Shown: one piece after another, positions 1 to 6,750 of the stretch
How the letters are laid out: every line of letters begins with the position of its first letter
Position numbering within the stretch: position 1 is the stretch's first letter
Source: Planctomycetaceae bacterium
Lineage (GTDB): Bacteria > Planctomycetota > Phycisphaerae > Phycisphaerales > SM1A02
Assembly (NCBI GenBank): GCA_002685335.1
Contig: NYWY01000069.1
Location: 1 to 13,771, forward strand
DNA: 13,771 nt
Direction: 5' to 3'
Notes under the pieces: generated by a model
What the model saw: the letters and a program-made list of their open reading frames with translations, nothing else
Database searches by the model: none
Told to the model about the DNA's origin: nothing
Made by a program: the position numbers and the translations under genes

Positions 1-62
1 CGGTACTGGGCGTTCGAGTCGCGACCGTTCTTGGACGATCCCTGGCCCTTCTTATGTGCCAT
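1..62 (-). CDS. rpmA: 50S ribosomal protein bL27, N-terminal part
   Basis: The first 20 codons read MAHKKGQGSSKNGRDSNAQY, which is the highly conserved N-terminus of bL27, a large-subunit ribosomal protein whose N-terminal arm reaches towards the peptidyl-transferase centre. The gene runs off the left edge, so only the start is seen. It begins directly with MAHKKG, so there is no cleavable N-terminal extension of the Firmicutes type. The ATG has a GGAG Shine-Dalgarno about seven bases upstream. In most bacteria rpmA follows rplU closely. Here the gene upstream on the same strand is an unrelated secreted protein, and a good promoter lies in the gap, so rpmA is probably transcribed independently of rplU. 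Identity is certain from the motif. Confidence 0.96.
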   Translation of the reverse strand, partial: MAHKKGQGSSKNGRDSNAQY

Positions 63-82
63 GACTGGCTCCGATCGATGCA

Positions 83-99
83 GCGTCCGAGACGGACGC
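83..99 (-). other. Hairpin in the rpmA leader
   Basis: A perfect inverted repeat with 7-bp arms (GCGTCCG / CGGACGC) and a 3-base loop sits in the predicted rpmA 5' leader, about 20 bases upstream of the start codon and just before its Shine-Dalgarno. It could affect translation or mRNA stability. No known bL27 leader motif is recognised, so a regulatory role is only inferred. Confidence 0.4.
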
Positions 100-146
100 G
101 GGGGGTTCGACTGAAAGCGACGGACGGCCGTCACCGGGAATCGAGG

Positions 147-174
147 AGTATACCTCGACCTTGGTGGGGTTCAA
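147..174 (-). promoter_or_regulatory. Sigma-70 promoter for rpmA
   Basis: On the minus strand, TTGAAC (positions 174-169) is followed after 16 bases by TATACT (152-147). These match the -35 and -10 consensus at four or more of six positions each with near-ideal spacing. Transcription would start near position 140, giving a leader of about 75-80 bases before the rpmA ATG. This is the best housekeeping-type promoter I found in the window, in keeping with a highly expressed ribosomal protein gene. Confidence 0.7.
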
Positions 175-190
175 GCACCCCGGACGGAGT

Positions 191-907
191 TCAGCGGTAG
201 ATCCAGCATCCGGCGGACTTGCCACCGATCTGGAACTCGTTTTCGCACTCGGGGCCACGCCGATTGGCCCGGGGATTCAGGGCCAGCGGGGCCGAACCCC
301 GAGCCTCGGGATCACCCGGGACCAGATACTCCCGTCGGAGCGTCCGATACAGCGAGACATCCTTGCCGGATCCGTGGTGCTTCACCACCTTGCGATCACT
401 GGACAGCCCCTGGAAGAACAGCGTGACCTCGGTCACGTCCTGATCCTCGGCGGGCCACATCGCGATCCCGGTCCGGGCATTCTCCCGGCCGACCCGGAGG
501 TCTCCGATGATCCGGTTCTGATCTTCGAGAAGCGGGTCGCCGAGCAGTCGGCGGACCTGCTCGACCGCTCTGGTGGGAACCCCGCGACCGGAGCGGAGAA
601 CTTCGCCGGAATCGAGAAAGAGTTCGATTCTGGGGGCGAAGATCAGATCATTGTTGGTCAGGTTCGTCACCGTGTAGGTGAAGTACCAGTAGCGACGGCC
701 ATCCGTCGGATCGACGTAGAGCCGGAGATCGCCGGGCTTGAGCTCGATCTGCCAATCGGGGCCGGGAGCCCCGATCGCGGCAGGCATCGGGCAAGCAATC
801 GGGGCAGCCGCCGGAGCAGGTGCCGGAGCAGCGAATGACGCGACGGAGAGCGTCATGACGGAAAGCAGGGCCGCGGCGGCCGCACCTATGATTCGAATCT
901 TGAGCAT
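191..907 (-). CDS. Secreted protein of unknown function (signal peptide)
   Basis: This 238-residue protein is not recognised. The ATG at 907 is chosen because it directly begins a signal peptide (MLKIRIIGAAAAALLSVM, then an Ala-rich stretch with likely cleavage near residue 26) and has GGGAGG about nine bases upstream. An in-frame GTG at 955 would bury the signal peptide. An Ala/Pro-rich linker follows cleavage. The mature part has a WYFTYTVTNLTNNDL-type stretch that looks like a beta-sandwich strand pair, with further beta-rich segments such as DVTEVTLFFQGLSS. The first part of the mature protein and the C-terminus contain cysteines (PIACPMP, GPECENEF, SAGCWIYR), so disulfides are possible after export. 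It lies between rpmA (same strand, downstream) and a divergent acetyltransferase. Its role is unknown; export is well supported. Confidence 0.8.
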   Translation of the reverse strand: MLKIRIIGAAAAALLSVMTLSVASFAAPAPAPAAAPIACPMPAAIGAPGPDWQIELKPGDLRLYVDPTDGRRYWYFTYTVTNLTNNDLIFAPRIELFLDSGEVLRSGRGVPTRAVEQVRRLLGDPLLEDQNRIIGDLRVGRENARTGIAMWPAEDQDVTEVTLFFQGLSSDRKVVKHHGSGKDVSLYRTLRREYLVPGDPEARGSAPLALNPRANRRGPECENEFQIGGKSAGCWIYR

Positions 908-938
908 CGTTGCGGGACCTCCCAGTATCGGAACGCCG

Positions 939-944
939 AGTGTA
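939..944 (-). promoter_or_regulatory. Possible -10 box for the secreted-protein gene
   Basis: TACACT on the minus strand lies so that transcription would begin about 25 bases before the ATG at 907, upstream of the GGGAGG ribosome-binding site. No convincing -35 hexamer is seen at 16-18 bases, so this is a weak call. Confidence 0.3.
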
Positions 945-972
945 GCAGGATCCACCCTCGATCATGTCCGCC

Positions 973-991
973 GGAACCCCCCCGGGGTTCC
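973..991. other. GC-rich inverted repeat between divergent genes
   Basis: Perfect 8-bp arms, GGAACCCC and GGGGTTCC, are separated by three C residues. The repeat lies in the 106-bp gap between the divergent secreted-protein and acetyltransferase genes, 22 bases before the acetyltransferase ATG. It could be an operator shared by both genes, or a hairpin in an mRNA leader. Nothing in the sequence decides between these. Confidence 0.45.
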
Positions 992-1013
992 CGCCTCGGG
1001 TAGGTTTCTTCCG

Positions 1014-1961
1014 ATGAGCCAGACGCCCCATCCCGCGTCCGCCCCCGCCGGGCGGCGATTCGACCGAATCGGCCGTGAGCGACTCGAAGATGCCGTTCGG
1101 GTTCTCGTTCGCGGGGACCGGGCGGCCGCGACCCGATTCCTGGAATTCGCCGAGAGCTCGAAACTCTCCCTCGACCATGTCTGGGTGATGCTGGATGGCG
1201 AGGATCGGATCCACGCCACCGTTCTCGCGGCCCCCTCCACCGGCCGTACCGCCATGCTTTTCGCCAGTCGAGCCAAGGTTCCGGCCCTCGTACCGGCGAT
1301 CGGAGGACTCGTGGATTCCGCGGTCCGAGGTCTGCGAGAAACCGACGTGGCGCTCGCGCAAGCACTGGTCGACCCCGGTGACGGCAGCGAGGAGCGGCTC
1401 TTCATCGCCGGAGGCTTCCAGAAGCTCGCCGAACTCGACTACCTCGAGCGGCCGGTGCCGAGATTCGGCTCCATCGTGCCGCCCACGTTCCCCGACGGTC
1501 TCACCATCACTCCCTGGGACCCGAGCGATCGCCCGATGCTGGTCGCCCTGCTGGAACGAACCTACGAACACACCCTCGACTGTCCCGGTCTGGCGGGGCT
1601 CCGTCGAACCGAAGACATTCTCGCGGGACACCTGGCCTCGGGAACGCCGATTCCGGAGTGGTGGCACATCCTTCGGATCGACGGCAGCCCCGAAGGTGCG
1701 CTGTTGTTCAACCGCGGGGCCGATGGTCGGACGCTGGAGCTCGTCTACCTCGGGCTGACCACCGCGGCCCGCGGAAAGGGATTCGGTCGCACCCTCTTGA
1801 CACACGGACTTTCTTTGCTCGACGGTGATGCGGCGCGGACCATCGTGCTCGCGGTGGACCGCGCAAACCACCCCGCCACGGGGCTCTATCGCCGCGCGGG
1901 CTTCCGATTCTCCGTGCGAAGAAACGCACTGGTCCGATCGGTTTCCGACGGCGCGAACTAG
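1014..1961 (+). CDS. Two-domain GNAT-family N-acetyltransferase
   Basis: A 315-residue protein with a clear C-terminal GNAT domain. The acetyl-CoA-binding motif A is at about 241-262, with the pyrophosphate-binding loop ARGKGFGRTL. Motif B is at about 285-298, NHPATGLYRRAGF. Residues about 15-150 look like a second, degenerate GNAT half, so the layout resembles tandem-GNAT enzymes such as mycothiol synthase (MshD, of similar length), but nothing specific points to that reaction and the substrate is unknown. The ATG at 1014 is chosen as the start of homologous-looking sequence. The frame stays open upstream to 738, but that stretch overlaps the divergent gene. The ribosome-binding site is weak. 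A TAGGTT hexamer seven bases before the ATG could be a -10 box. It probably acts in the cytoplasm and is probably monocistronic, as a terminator-like structure follows it. Confidence 0.85.
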   Translation: MSQTPHPASAPAGRRFDRIGRERLEDAVRVLVRGDRAAATRFLEFAESSKLSLDHVWVMLDGEDRIHATVLAAPSTGRTAMLFASRAKVPALVPAIGGLVDSAVRGLRETDVALAQALVDPGDGSEERLFIAGGFQKLAELDYLERPVPRFGSIVPPTFPDGLTITPWDPSDRPMLVALLERTYEHTLDCPGLAGLRRTEDILAGHLASGTPIPEWWHILRIDGSPEGALLFNRGADGRTLELVYLGLTTAARGKGFGRTLLTHGLSLLDGDAARTIVLAVDRANHPATGLYRRAGFRFSVRRNALVRSVSDGAN

Positions 1962-1971
1962 TCGTCTCCAC

Positions 1972-1980
1972 TTTTCCACA
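1972..1980 (+). promoter_or_regulatory. DnaA box
   Basis: TTTTCCACA fits the relaxed DnaA-box consensus TTWTNCACA exactly and differs at one base from the ideal TTATCCACA. It lies just after the acetyltransferase stop and about 490 bases upstream of dnaA. No second good box was found on either strand between here and dnaA. A site for DnaA autoregulation or part of an origin is possible. A chance match is less likely than usual in such GC-rich DNA. Confidence 0.45.
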
Positions 1981-1988
1981 AATCGATG

Positions 1989-2023
1989 CCAACCGGCGGC
2001 GGACGCGGTGGATTACTTTTTTT
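1989..2023 (+). terminator. Possible intrinsic terminator after the acetyltransferase gene
   Basis: An imperfect stem (CCAaCCG pairing with CGGTGG, one bulged A) with a GC-rich loop is followed five bases later by seven consecutive T residues (2017-2023). It is 28 bases beyond the stop codon. The stem is short, so the call is moderate. The T tract could instead be an easily melted element near the DnaA box. Confidence 0.4.
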
Positions 2024-2123
2024 CAGGGTGCGCGATCCCGCATGAATCAAGGGATTGGCGTCCAAAGCCGTCGGTGATCGCGACGGTAAACGACAGGGAC
2101 CGAACGGGACGTCGGTATCTTGT

Positions 2124-2150
2124 AGGTCGCCGCTCAAGGATGAGCGACCT
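2124..2150 (+). other. Strong hairpin in the dnaA upstream region
   Basis: CGCTCA and TGAGCG form a 6-bp stem around an AGGA loop. Outside it AGGT pairs with ACCT, leaving a 3-base CGC bulge on the 5' side. Equivalently, AGGTCGC and GCGACCT form a 7-bp stem with a larger loop. This is the longest pairing in the region upstream of dnaA. Function unknown. Confidence 0.45.
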
Positions 2151-2262
2151 CCCGTGGAACCGGCTCCGATCAGATCGACTTCCGGTCGATTCGAACCCCG
2201 GTCTCGGGACGTTGGACGACCCGGATGACATTCGGGACGAGAGTAGTTCTGCCCTCTCGCCC

Positions 2263-2292
2263 GACCGGCCATCCGGTCCGCCCCTTCGGACC
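2263..2292 (+). promoter_or_regulatory. Two mutually exclusive hairpins upstream of dnaA
   Basis: GACCGG (2263-2268) can pair with CCGGTC (2273-2278) around a CCAT loop. GGTCCG (2275-2280) can pair with CGGACC (2287-2292) around a 6-base loop. The two stems share bases 2275-2278, so both cannot form at once. That is the layout of an attenuator-like switch, about 175 bases before the dnaA start. No terminator T tract follows, so a switching role is speculative. Confidence 0.3.
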
Positions 2293-2465
2293 CCCCCTTT
2301 CCGGGGGAAGAACCGGAACGGATTCCAGTCAAAACCCGAGACCGATGGCGACACCGCGACCGCGGCGGCGCGATCGAACTCGCGGAAGGATTCGTCGAGC
2401 CACTCGCGGCTTCGACGAGCTCGTTGGATCGTCGACTGATCGTTCGCACCAAGGGAAACGTGCCG

Positions 2466-3977
2466 ATGAAAACCTGCCACAACGAATCCGTGAAGCCCAG
2501 CCAGGGTCGAAACCTCGAAAGTGCGAGCGAAGAGATCGGAGCCGGAAGCCTTCCGGAGCGGATCGGACGGGAAGTGGCACGACGAGTCGGCCCGCGCCGC
2601 TGGGACATGTGGTTCGACAGCACCACGAGCTTCGTGGTCGAGGACGGCTCCCTCCGGATCGACGCCGACAGCCGATTCGTCGCGGACTGGATCGAGCGAC
2701 ACTTCCGCGAAGCGATCCAGAACGCCGCCCGGGCCGAACTCGGCGAGAGCGCGCAGGTCCGACTCGAGGTCCGAAATCGCGTGGACACCCGTGAAGCCGG
2801 CATCACCGAGCCCGCCCCCGAAACCCGCAAGGGTGAACAGGCCGAAGACCTGAACGTGCGAACGCCGGCTCCCCGGCGGGACACCGCTCGTCGAGCCACC
2901 AGCCGTCGACGCGACCGCCGCGAGACGGGGCCCAGCCTCGCCACCTTCGAGACCGGCGAGTCCAATCGTCTGGCCCTGGACGCATCCCGTCGCGTGGCCG
3001 AGGATCTTGAAGGTGCGGCGTCGATCCTGTTCATCCACGGAGACTGCGGAATCGGAAAGACCCACCTCCTCCGAGGACTCTGCGCCCGCCGGCAGGAAGT
3101 CGATCGACGAGCGAAGGTTCGCTACCTGACCGGCGAACAATTCACCAACGAATACATCCATGCCGTCCGCCACCGAGAGCTCGACGCCTTCCGAAAAGGA
3201 CTCCGCCGACTCGACCTGCTCGCCATCGACGACGTCCAGTTCCTCTCCAACAAGAGTTCGACCCAGAGCGAATTCCTCCACACCCTCGATCAGCTGGCCA
3301 TGCGTGGAGCCACCATCGTGGTCGCCAGCGACGCCCACCCTCGAACCGTGAATCGATTCAGCGGCCCGCTGACCAGTCGCTTCCTCTCGGGGATGGTCGT
3401 GCAGGTCGAGCGTCCCGATCGGGAACTCCGGGTTCGACTGACCCAGCGACTGTCGGCCGAACGGGGCATGCGGCTCAGCGAGCCCGCGACCGACACCCTC
3501 GCCTCTCGATGCGTCGGCTCGGTTCGGGAACTGCTGGGAGGCCTCGCCCGGCTGGATGCCCTCGCCCGGATCGATGGAATCGAAGGCGAGCGGGAAATCG
3601 GTGCGATCGCGGTCCAGCGAGCCCTGGGGGACGAGTCCACGTCGAGTGGAGGTCGACCGATCCGGCTTGCCAGCATCATCGAAGTGGTCTGCGAGGCGGT
3701 CGGCGTGGATCGGGACGAGCTGCTCTCCACCGGACGCCATCGTCGCGTCGTTCTCGCCCGAGGTCTGTGTGCCTACCTCGCCCGCGAGATGACCAACGCC
3801 TGCTTCCCGGAAATCGCGACCGCCCTCGGGCGCACCACGCATTCCACCGTCCACACGGCGGATCGGCGGATTCGCCGCCAGCTGGAGGCCGACGAGATGG
3901 TGCCGTCCTCCGCCGGCGAACCGATCGGACTCCGCGACCTCGTGGACGACATCCGACGCTCCCTTCGACGCGGTTGA
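2466..3977 (+). CDS. dnaA: Chromosomal replication initiator protein DnaA (variant domain IV)
   Basis: This 503-residue protein has the full DnaA layout. Domain I is at about 28-103 (RRWDMWF, then FVADWIERHF). A basic, disordered linker runs to about 158. The AAA+ domain follows, with ESNRLA (165-170), Walker A GDCGIGKTHLL (192-202), Walker B LLAIDDVQFL (251-260) and the SRF arginine-finger region (304-306). Domain IV, a helix-turn-helix, is at about 401-475. DnaA-ATP binds origin boxes and opens DNA for replication. The domain IV signature reads GRTTHSTVHTA where most bacteria have GGRDHTTVLHA, so the base-contacting Asp is a Thr. The ATG at 2466 is chosen over the in-frame ATG at 2424 because AGGGAA lies about ten bases upstream. 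dnaN is not adjacent; the next gene is an exported protein 26 bases away. It could be the main DnaA or a paralogue. Confidence 0.93.
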   Translation: MKTCHNESVKPSQGRNLESASEEIGAGSLPERIGREVARRVGPRRWDMWFDSTTSFVVEDGSLRIDADSRFVADWIERHFREAIQNAARAELGESAQVRLEVRNRVDTREAGITEPAPETRKGEQAEDLNVRTPAPRRDTARRATSRRRDRRETGPSLATFETGESNRLALDASRRVAEDLEGAASILFIHGDCGIGKTHLLRGLCARRQEVDRRAKVRYLTGEQFTNEYIHAVRHRELDAFRKGLRRLDLLAIDDVQFLSNKSSTQSEFLHTLDQLAMRGATIVVASDAHPRTVNRFSGPLTSRFLSGMVVQVERPDRELRVRLTQRLSAERGMRLSEPATDTLASRCVGSVRELLGGLARLDALARIDGIEGEREIGAIAVQRALGDESTSSGGRPIRLASIIEVVCEAVGVDRDELLSTGRHRRVVLARGLCAYLAREMTNACFPEIATALGRTTHSTVHTADRRIRRQLEADEMVPSSAGEPIGLRDLVDDIRRSLRRG

Positions 3978-3991
3978 TCCGCGTGGGGCCG

Positions 3992-3997
3992 TACACT
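3992..3997 (+). promoter_or_regulatory. TANNNT -10 box, leaderless type
   Basis: TACACT lies exactly six bases before the ATG at 4004, which would put the transcript start on the A of the start codon. No Shine-Dalgarno is seen, and no good -35 is visible. This is the arrangement known for leaderless genes in several GC-rich phyla. Confidence 0.35.
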
Positions 3998-4003
3998 TCG
4001 GGA

Positions 4004-5515
4004 ATGACGAAGACCGCACGTGTTTCGATCCGGGCCGCACGCCCGGAACTCCGATTCGATCGGATCAACCTGAATCTGGTCGGGATGATCTTCGCCTGGC
4101 TGGTGACTTCGACCGCCTGGACCCAGGACACCAACCCCTACGGCCGGATCGATCCGGCCGACGTCAGCATCTCGGTGCTCCAACGATCCGTCGGAGGCCT
4201 GGGCAATCCCGGCTCGCTCGAGCAATTGATCGAGTCCGAGGCCCCGGGCGTGGATCTCCTGCTGGAAGGCCTTCTTGATCACCAGAATCCGACGATGCGG
4301 GTGGTCGCCGGTCGAGCCTTGATCGCTCGCGGCGCCGATCCGGTCCGGATCATGAAGCGAGTCGGTGACGACCCGACTCGGAGCGCCCTGGTGGTCTCCC
4401 TCTTCGGAGACGATCTGATCGATTCGAACGTGGCCAAGGCACTGCTCGAAGCCGATCTTCGGATCTCACCCGCGGCCCAGGCCATCCTCCAGGCTTCGAT
4501 TCCGGCTCCGGACGTCCTCGCCGACGCGATCAGCGACGACACCCTCGCCGAGGTCGCCGGTGGCATCGCCGCGGTGAGCCTCGAACAGGAACGACCTGGC
4601 TCGGTCGCGGCCTGGCTGAAAGAACTCGACGACCGCCCCAACCGGTCCACGCTCCAGAAGGACCGAATCCTCTTCGAAGTCCTCGCCATCGCCAGCAAAC
4701 TCGAACTCGTCGAAAGCCTGGCGGTCATCAGCGGGGCGTGTGAAAAACGTCCCAGCGACGATGCCCTCCGAGCCTCCGCCATCCTGAGCCAGATGGAGCA
4801 GGACCCCGAACGAGGACTTCCCGCCTGGAGTCGACTCGCGGAAGCGACCCCGACCGCTCAGCTGATTCCCACCGCCCTCCTGCTGGTCATCGCCGAAGTC
4901 CCCGCTCCTTCCGCCGTCGGCGATCGACTTTCCTCCGACAATCCACTTCCCGCAGCCGTGCGCACCATGGTGCTCGCTCGACCGGAGGACCGCCTTGATG
5001 CCGCCCGGGAAGTCGTCTCCCTTGGTCATCTCCCGACGATTCGCTGGATTCTCAACCGTGACGTGGAATCCATCCCGGTCGAGCTGGCAAGCGAGATCGT
5101 GGCCCGAGCCGTGGCCGCCCCGAGCGGCACCATGACGGACGCGGGCATCGTGGCGGCGACCCGACTGGGAACCGCTGACCCCGAGGCCCTCTCCGAACGG
5201 ATCAGGGCGGCGGTCGACGCCAAGGACATCTTCCAGGCCTCCATGCTGCTCCAGGGGTTGATTCGCAGCCGCACCCCCGCGGCGGCGGCCGTCGCCACCG
5301 AGTTCATCCAATCGCCCCAGAGAAACCTTCGGTCACTGGCTCTGCTTGCCGTGGCCAATGGAGGTGAACTCGAAGGCACATCGGTCCGAAGACTGGGACG
5401 AGCCGCCGCGGGTGGCGGTGGACTCCCCGAAGCACTCCGGCCCCTGGCTGCCTGGCACTATCTCCGACTCCAGGATCGACTCGACGAGTCGATTCCGGCA
5501 GTCCTCGACTTCTGA
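4004..5515 (+). CDS. Exported alpha-helical repeat protein (HEAT-like), unknown function
   Basis: A 503-residue protein with a charged N-terminal region followed by a hydrophobic stretch (about 22-38, LNLVGMIFAWLVTSTAW) and then TQDTNPYG, best read as a signal peptide with a long n-region. No lipobox is present. The rest is almost wholly predicted helix, rich in Ala, Leu, Asp and Glu, with recurring units such as NPTMRVVAGRALIARGAD and RNLRSLALLAVANGGE. These resemble HEAT repeats, which usually serve as protein-binding scaffolds. No catalytic motif is seen. It starts 26 bases after dnaA and ends 18 bases before the DegT-like gene, so it is probably co-transcribed with the latter. A possible leaderless promoter lies at its start. 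The later ATG at 4085 would leave too short a signal peptide. Function unknown. Confidence 0.8.
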   Translation: MTKTARVSIRAARPELRFDRINLNLVGMIFAWLVTSTAWTQDTNPYGRIDPADVSISVLQRSVGGLGNPGSLEQLIESEAPGVDLLLEGLLDHQNPTMRVVAGRALIARGADPVRIMKRVGDDPTRSALVVSLFGDDLIDSNVAKALLEADLRISPAAQAILQASIPAPDVLADAISDDTLAEVAGGIAAVSLEQERPGSVAAWLKELDDRPNRSTLQKDRILFEVLAIASKLELVESLAVISGACEKRPSDDALRASAILSQMEQDPERGLPAWSRLAEATPTAQLIPTALLLVIAEVPAPSAVGDRLSSDNPLPAAVRTMVLARPEDRLDAAREVVSLGHLPTIRWILNRDVESIPVELASEIVARAVAAPSGTMTDAGIVAATRLGTADPEALSERIRAAVDAKDIFQASMLLQGLIRSRTPAAAAVATEFIQSPQRNLRSLALLAVANGGELEGTSVRRLGRAAAGGGGLPEALRPLAAWHYLRLQDRLDESIPAVLDF

Positions 5516-5533
5516 TCCACCCCGGCGATTCGC

Positions 5534-6700
5534 ATGGACACCATCCCCCTCAACCGCCCCGACATCCGAACCCACGAAGTCTCCGCCGTGGAAGCCGCCC
5601 TCGATGGGATGCTCCGCGGAGATCGGTCTGCGGTCACGACCCTCGAGGAAACCGCCTCCAGAGCGGTGCACCGTCCCTACGCAGTGGCCGCCTGCTCCGC
5701 CGGTGTCGCCCTCGAAGCGGCCATGCTGGCCCTCGGCCTCCGTCCGGGTGACGAGGTGATCTGCTCCGCCTACGCACCGGCGCGGATCGTGGCAGGCATC
5801 ATCCGAGCCGGCGCGACGCCCCGATTCGTGGATGCTCAACCACGAACCGGCAGCATCGATCCCGATCAACTGGAATCCGTGATGGGTGACCGGACCCGGG
5901 CGATCGCGGTCGCCCCCAGCTGGTTCGACCCTCGAGTGCTGGAGATCCTCGCCGCCCTTTCCCGAAAATACGAGATCCCCCTGGTCGAGGATGCGGTGGA
6001 GAGCCTCGGCACCACGATCGATGCGGATGCGGCCGGCAGTTTCGGCCGCCTCTCGGTCATCGGGCTCGGGCCCGAGAGCCCGGCCTGTGCCGCTGGAGGC
6101 GGGGTGATCGTGACCAACGACGAACGCCTGGCCGACGCGGCGCGGACGATTCTGCTCGAAGGTCGTGCGTCCACCGACGATCCGGACGACACCGGCCGGG
6201 GAGGGTTCGATCACGTGAGAATCGGCATCGACGGTCGTCTCGATCCGATTCGAGCCGCGGTCGCGATCGGCGTGCTCGAACGCCTCGAGGACACCATCGA
6301 GGCTCGTCGTGCCCTCGCCGAGCGGTACGTGTCCTGCCTCGGCGGAGAACCGGAGCTGCAGATTCCGGCCTCGGCGGCGTCCGCCCGTCCGAGCTGGCCG
6401 GCGTTCCCGGTTCGTCTCGACGAGCGATTCGTGAGCGAGGACCGGGATTCGATCATCGCCGGCCTTCGGAGGCACGACATCATTGCGACCGCGGGTTGGA
6501 CGCTGTGCCCCGCCCTGCCGATCGTCGGCATGCACGGCCACGGTGAACACGAGGACACCTGGCCGATCGCCGCCCGCCTGGCATCCCGGAACATCCACCT
6601 GCCGTGCCATCCCGGCATGACCGACCGCGACGTGGACCTGGTCTGCCAGACGCTGCTGCTGATGATGACCCAGAACACCTTCAGCCGCGGCGGACAGTGA
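5534..6700 (+). CDS. DegT/DnrJ/EryC1/StrS-family protein lacking the PLP lysine
   Basis: A 388-residue protein of usual length for sugar aminotransferases of this fold-type I family. Seen in order are CSAGVALEAAMLALGLRPGD (54-73, in place of SGTxAL...GPGDEV), the Asp loop VEDAVESLG (151-159, with the PLP-nitrogen Asp at 153), the glycine-rich GGGVIVTND (188-196), and a typical C-terminus, HLPCHPGMTDRDVDLV. In active members the loop before GGG.xTN carries the Schiff-base lysine. Here that loop is RLSVIGLGPESPACAAGGG with no lysine, and the whole protein has one lysine, at 145, in a different strand. A transaminase reaction therefore looks impossible. It may be a regulator, a binding protein, or an enzyme with changed chemistry, as in His-bearing dehydratases, though no His fills the site either. 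It follows the HEAT-like gene by 18 bases. The ribosome-binding site is weak. Confidence 0.85.
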   Translation: MDTIPLNRPDIRTHEVSAVEAALDGMLRGDRSAVTTLEETASRAVHRPYAVAACSAGVALEAAMLALGLRPGDEVICSAYAPARIVAGIIRAGATPRFVDAQPRTGSIDPDQLESVMGDRTRAIAVAPSWFDPRVLEILAALSRKYEIPLVEDAVESLGTTIDADAAGSFGRLSVIGLGPESPACAAGGGVIVTNDERLADAARTILLEGRASTDDPDDTGRGGFDHVRIGIDGRLDPIRAAVAIGVLERLEDTIEARRALAERYVSCLGGEPELQIPASAASARPSWPAFPVRLDERFVSEDRDSIIAGLRRHDIIATAGWTLCPALPIVGMHGHGEHEDTWPIAARLASRNIHLPCHPGMTDRDVDLVCQTLLLMMTQNTFSRGGQ

Positions 6701-6750
6701 TCCGATGGCCGGGGCGGCCAACATCGCGGCCCCCCCCAGCTCGAATGACG
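6701..6750. terminator. Short convergent gap with possible GC-rich stem
   Basis: Only 50 bases separate the stops of the DegT-like gene and the opposing methyltransferase gene. GGGGC and GCCCC at about 6712-6736 can form a GC-rich stem usable from both strands, but no T tract follows on either side. If transcription ends here it is probably by factor-dependent termination or by collision. Confidence 0.2.

Larger units (their letters stand above)
2024..2465 (+). other. Gene-free, hairpin-rich dnaA upstream region
   Basis: About 440 bases with no credible gene. The stretch is dense in inverted repeats. Examples are CCGTCG/CGACGG (2068-2086), a 10-bp stem with a bulge at 2124-2150, ATCGAC/GTCGAT (2174-2190), GACCGG/CCGGTC (2263-2278) overlapping GGTCCG/CGGACC (2275-2292), and runs of C then G at about 2291-2307. 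No convincing -35/-10 pair was found. It is probably the dnaA leader and promoter region and might be part of an origin, but only one DnaA box is nearby and no AT-rich unwinding region is evident. Confidence 0.5.

Noticed and set aside
648..1979. A 443-codon minus-strand frame across the acetyltransferase gene
   Set aside because: The plus-strand GNAT motifs are convincing. The antisense product is compositionally odd and overlaps two real genes.
1962..2465. A full replication origin
   Set aside because: Only one good DnaA box and no AT-rich unwinding element were found, so I report a possibility and not an origin.
2013..4040. A 675-codon open frame on the minus strand across dnaA
   Set aside because: It lies antisense to dnaA, whose Walker motifs and helix-turn-helix are clear. 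Long antisense frames are common in GC-rich genes, and this one has low-complexity, family-less sequence.
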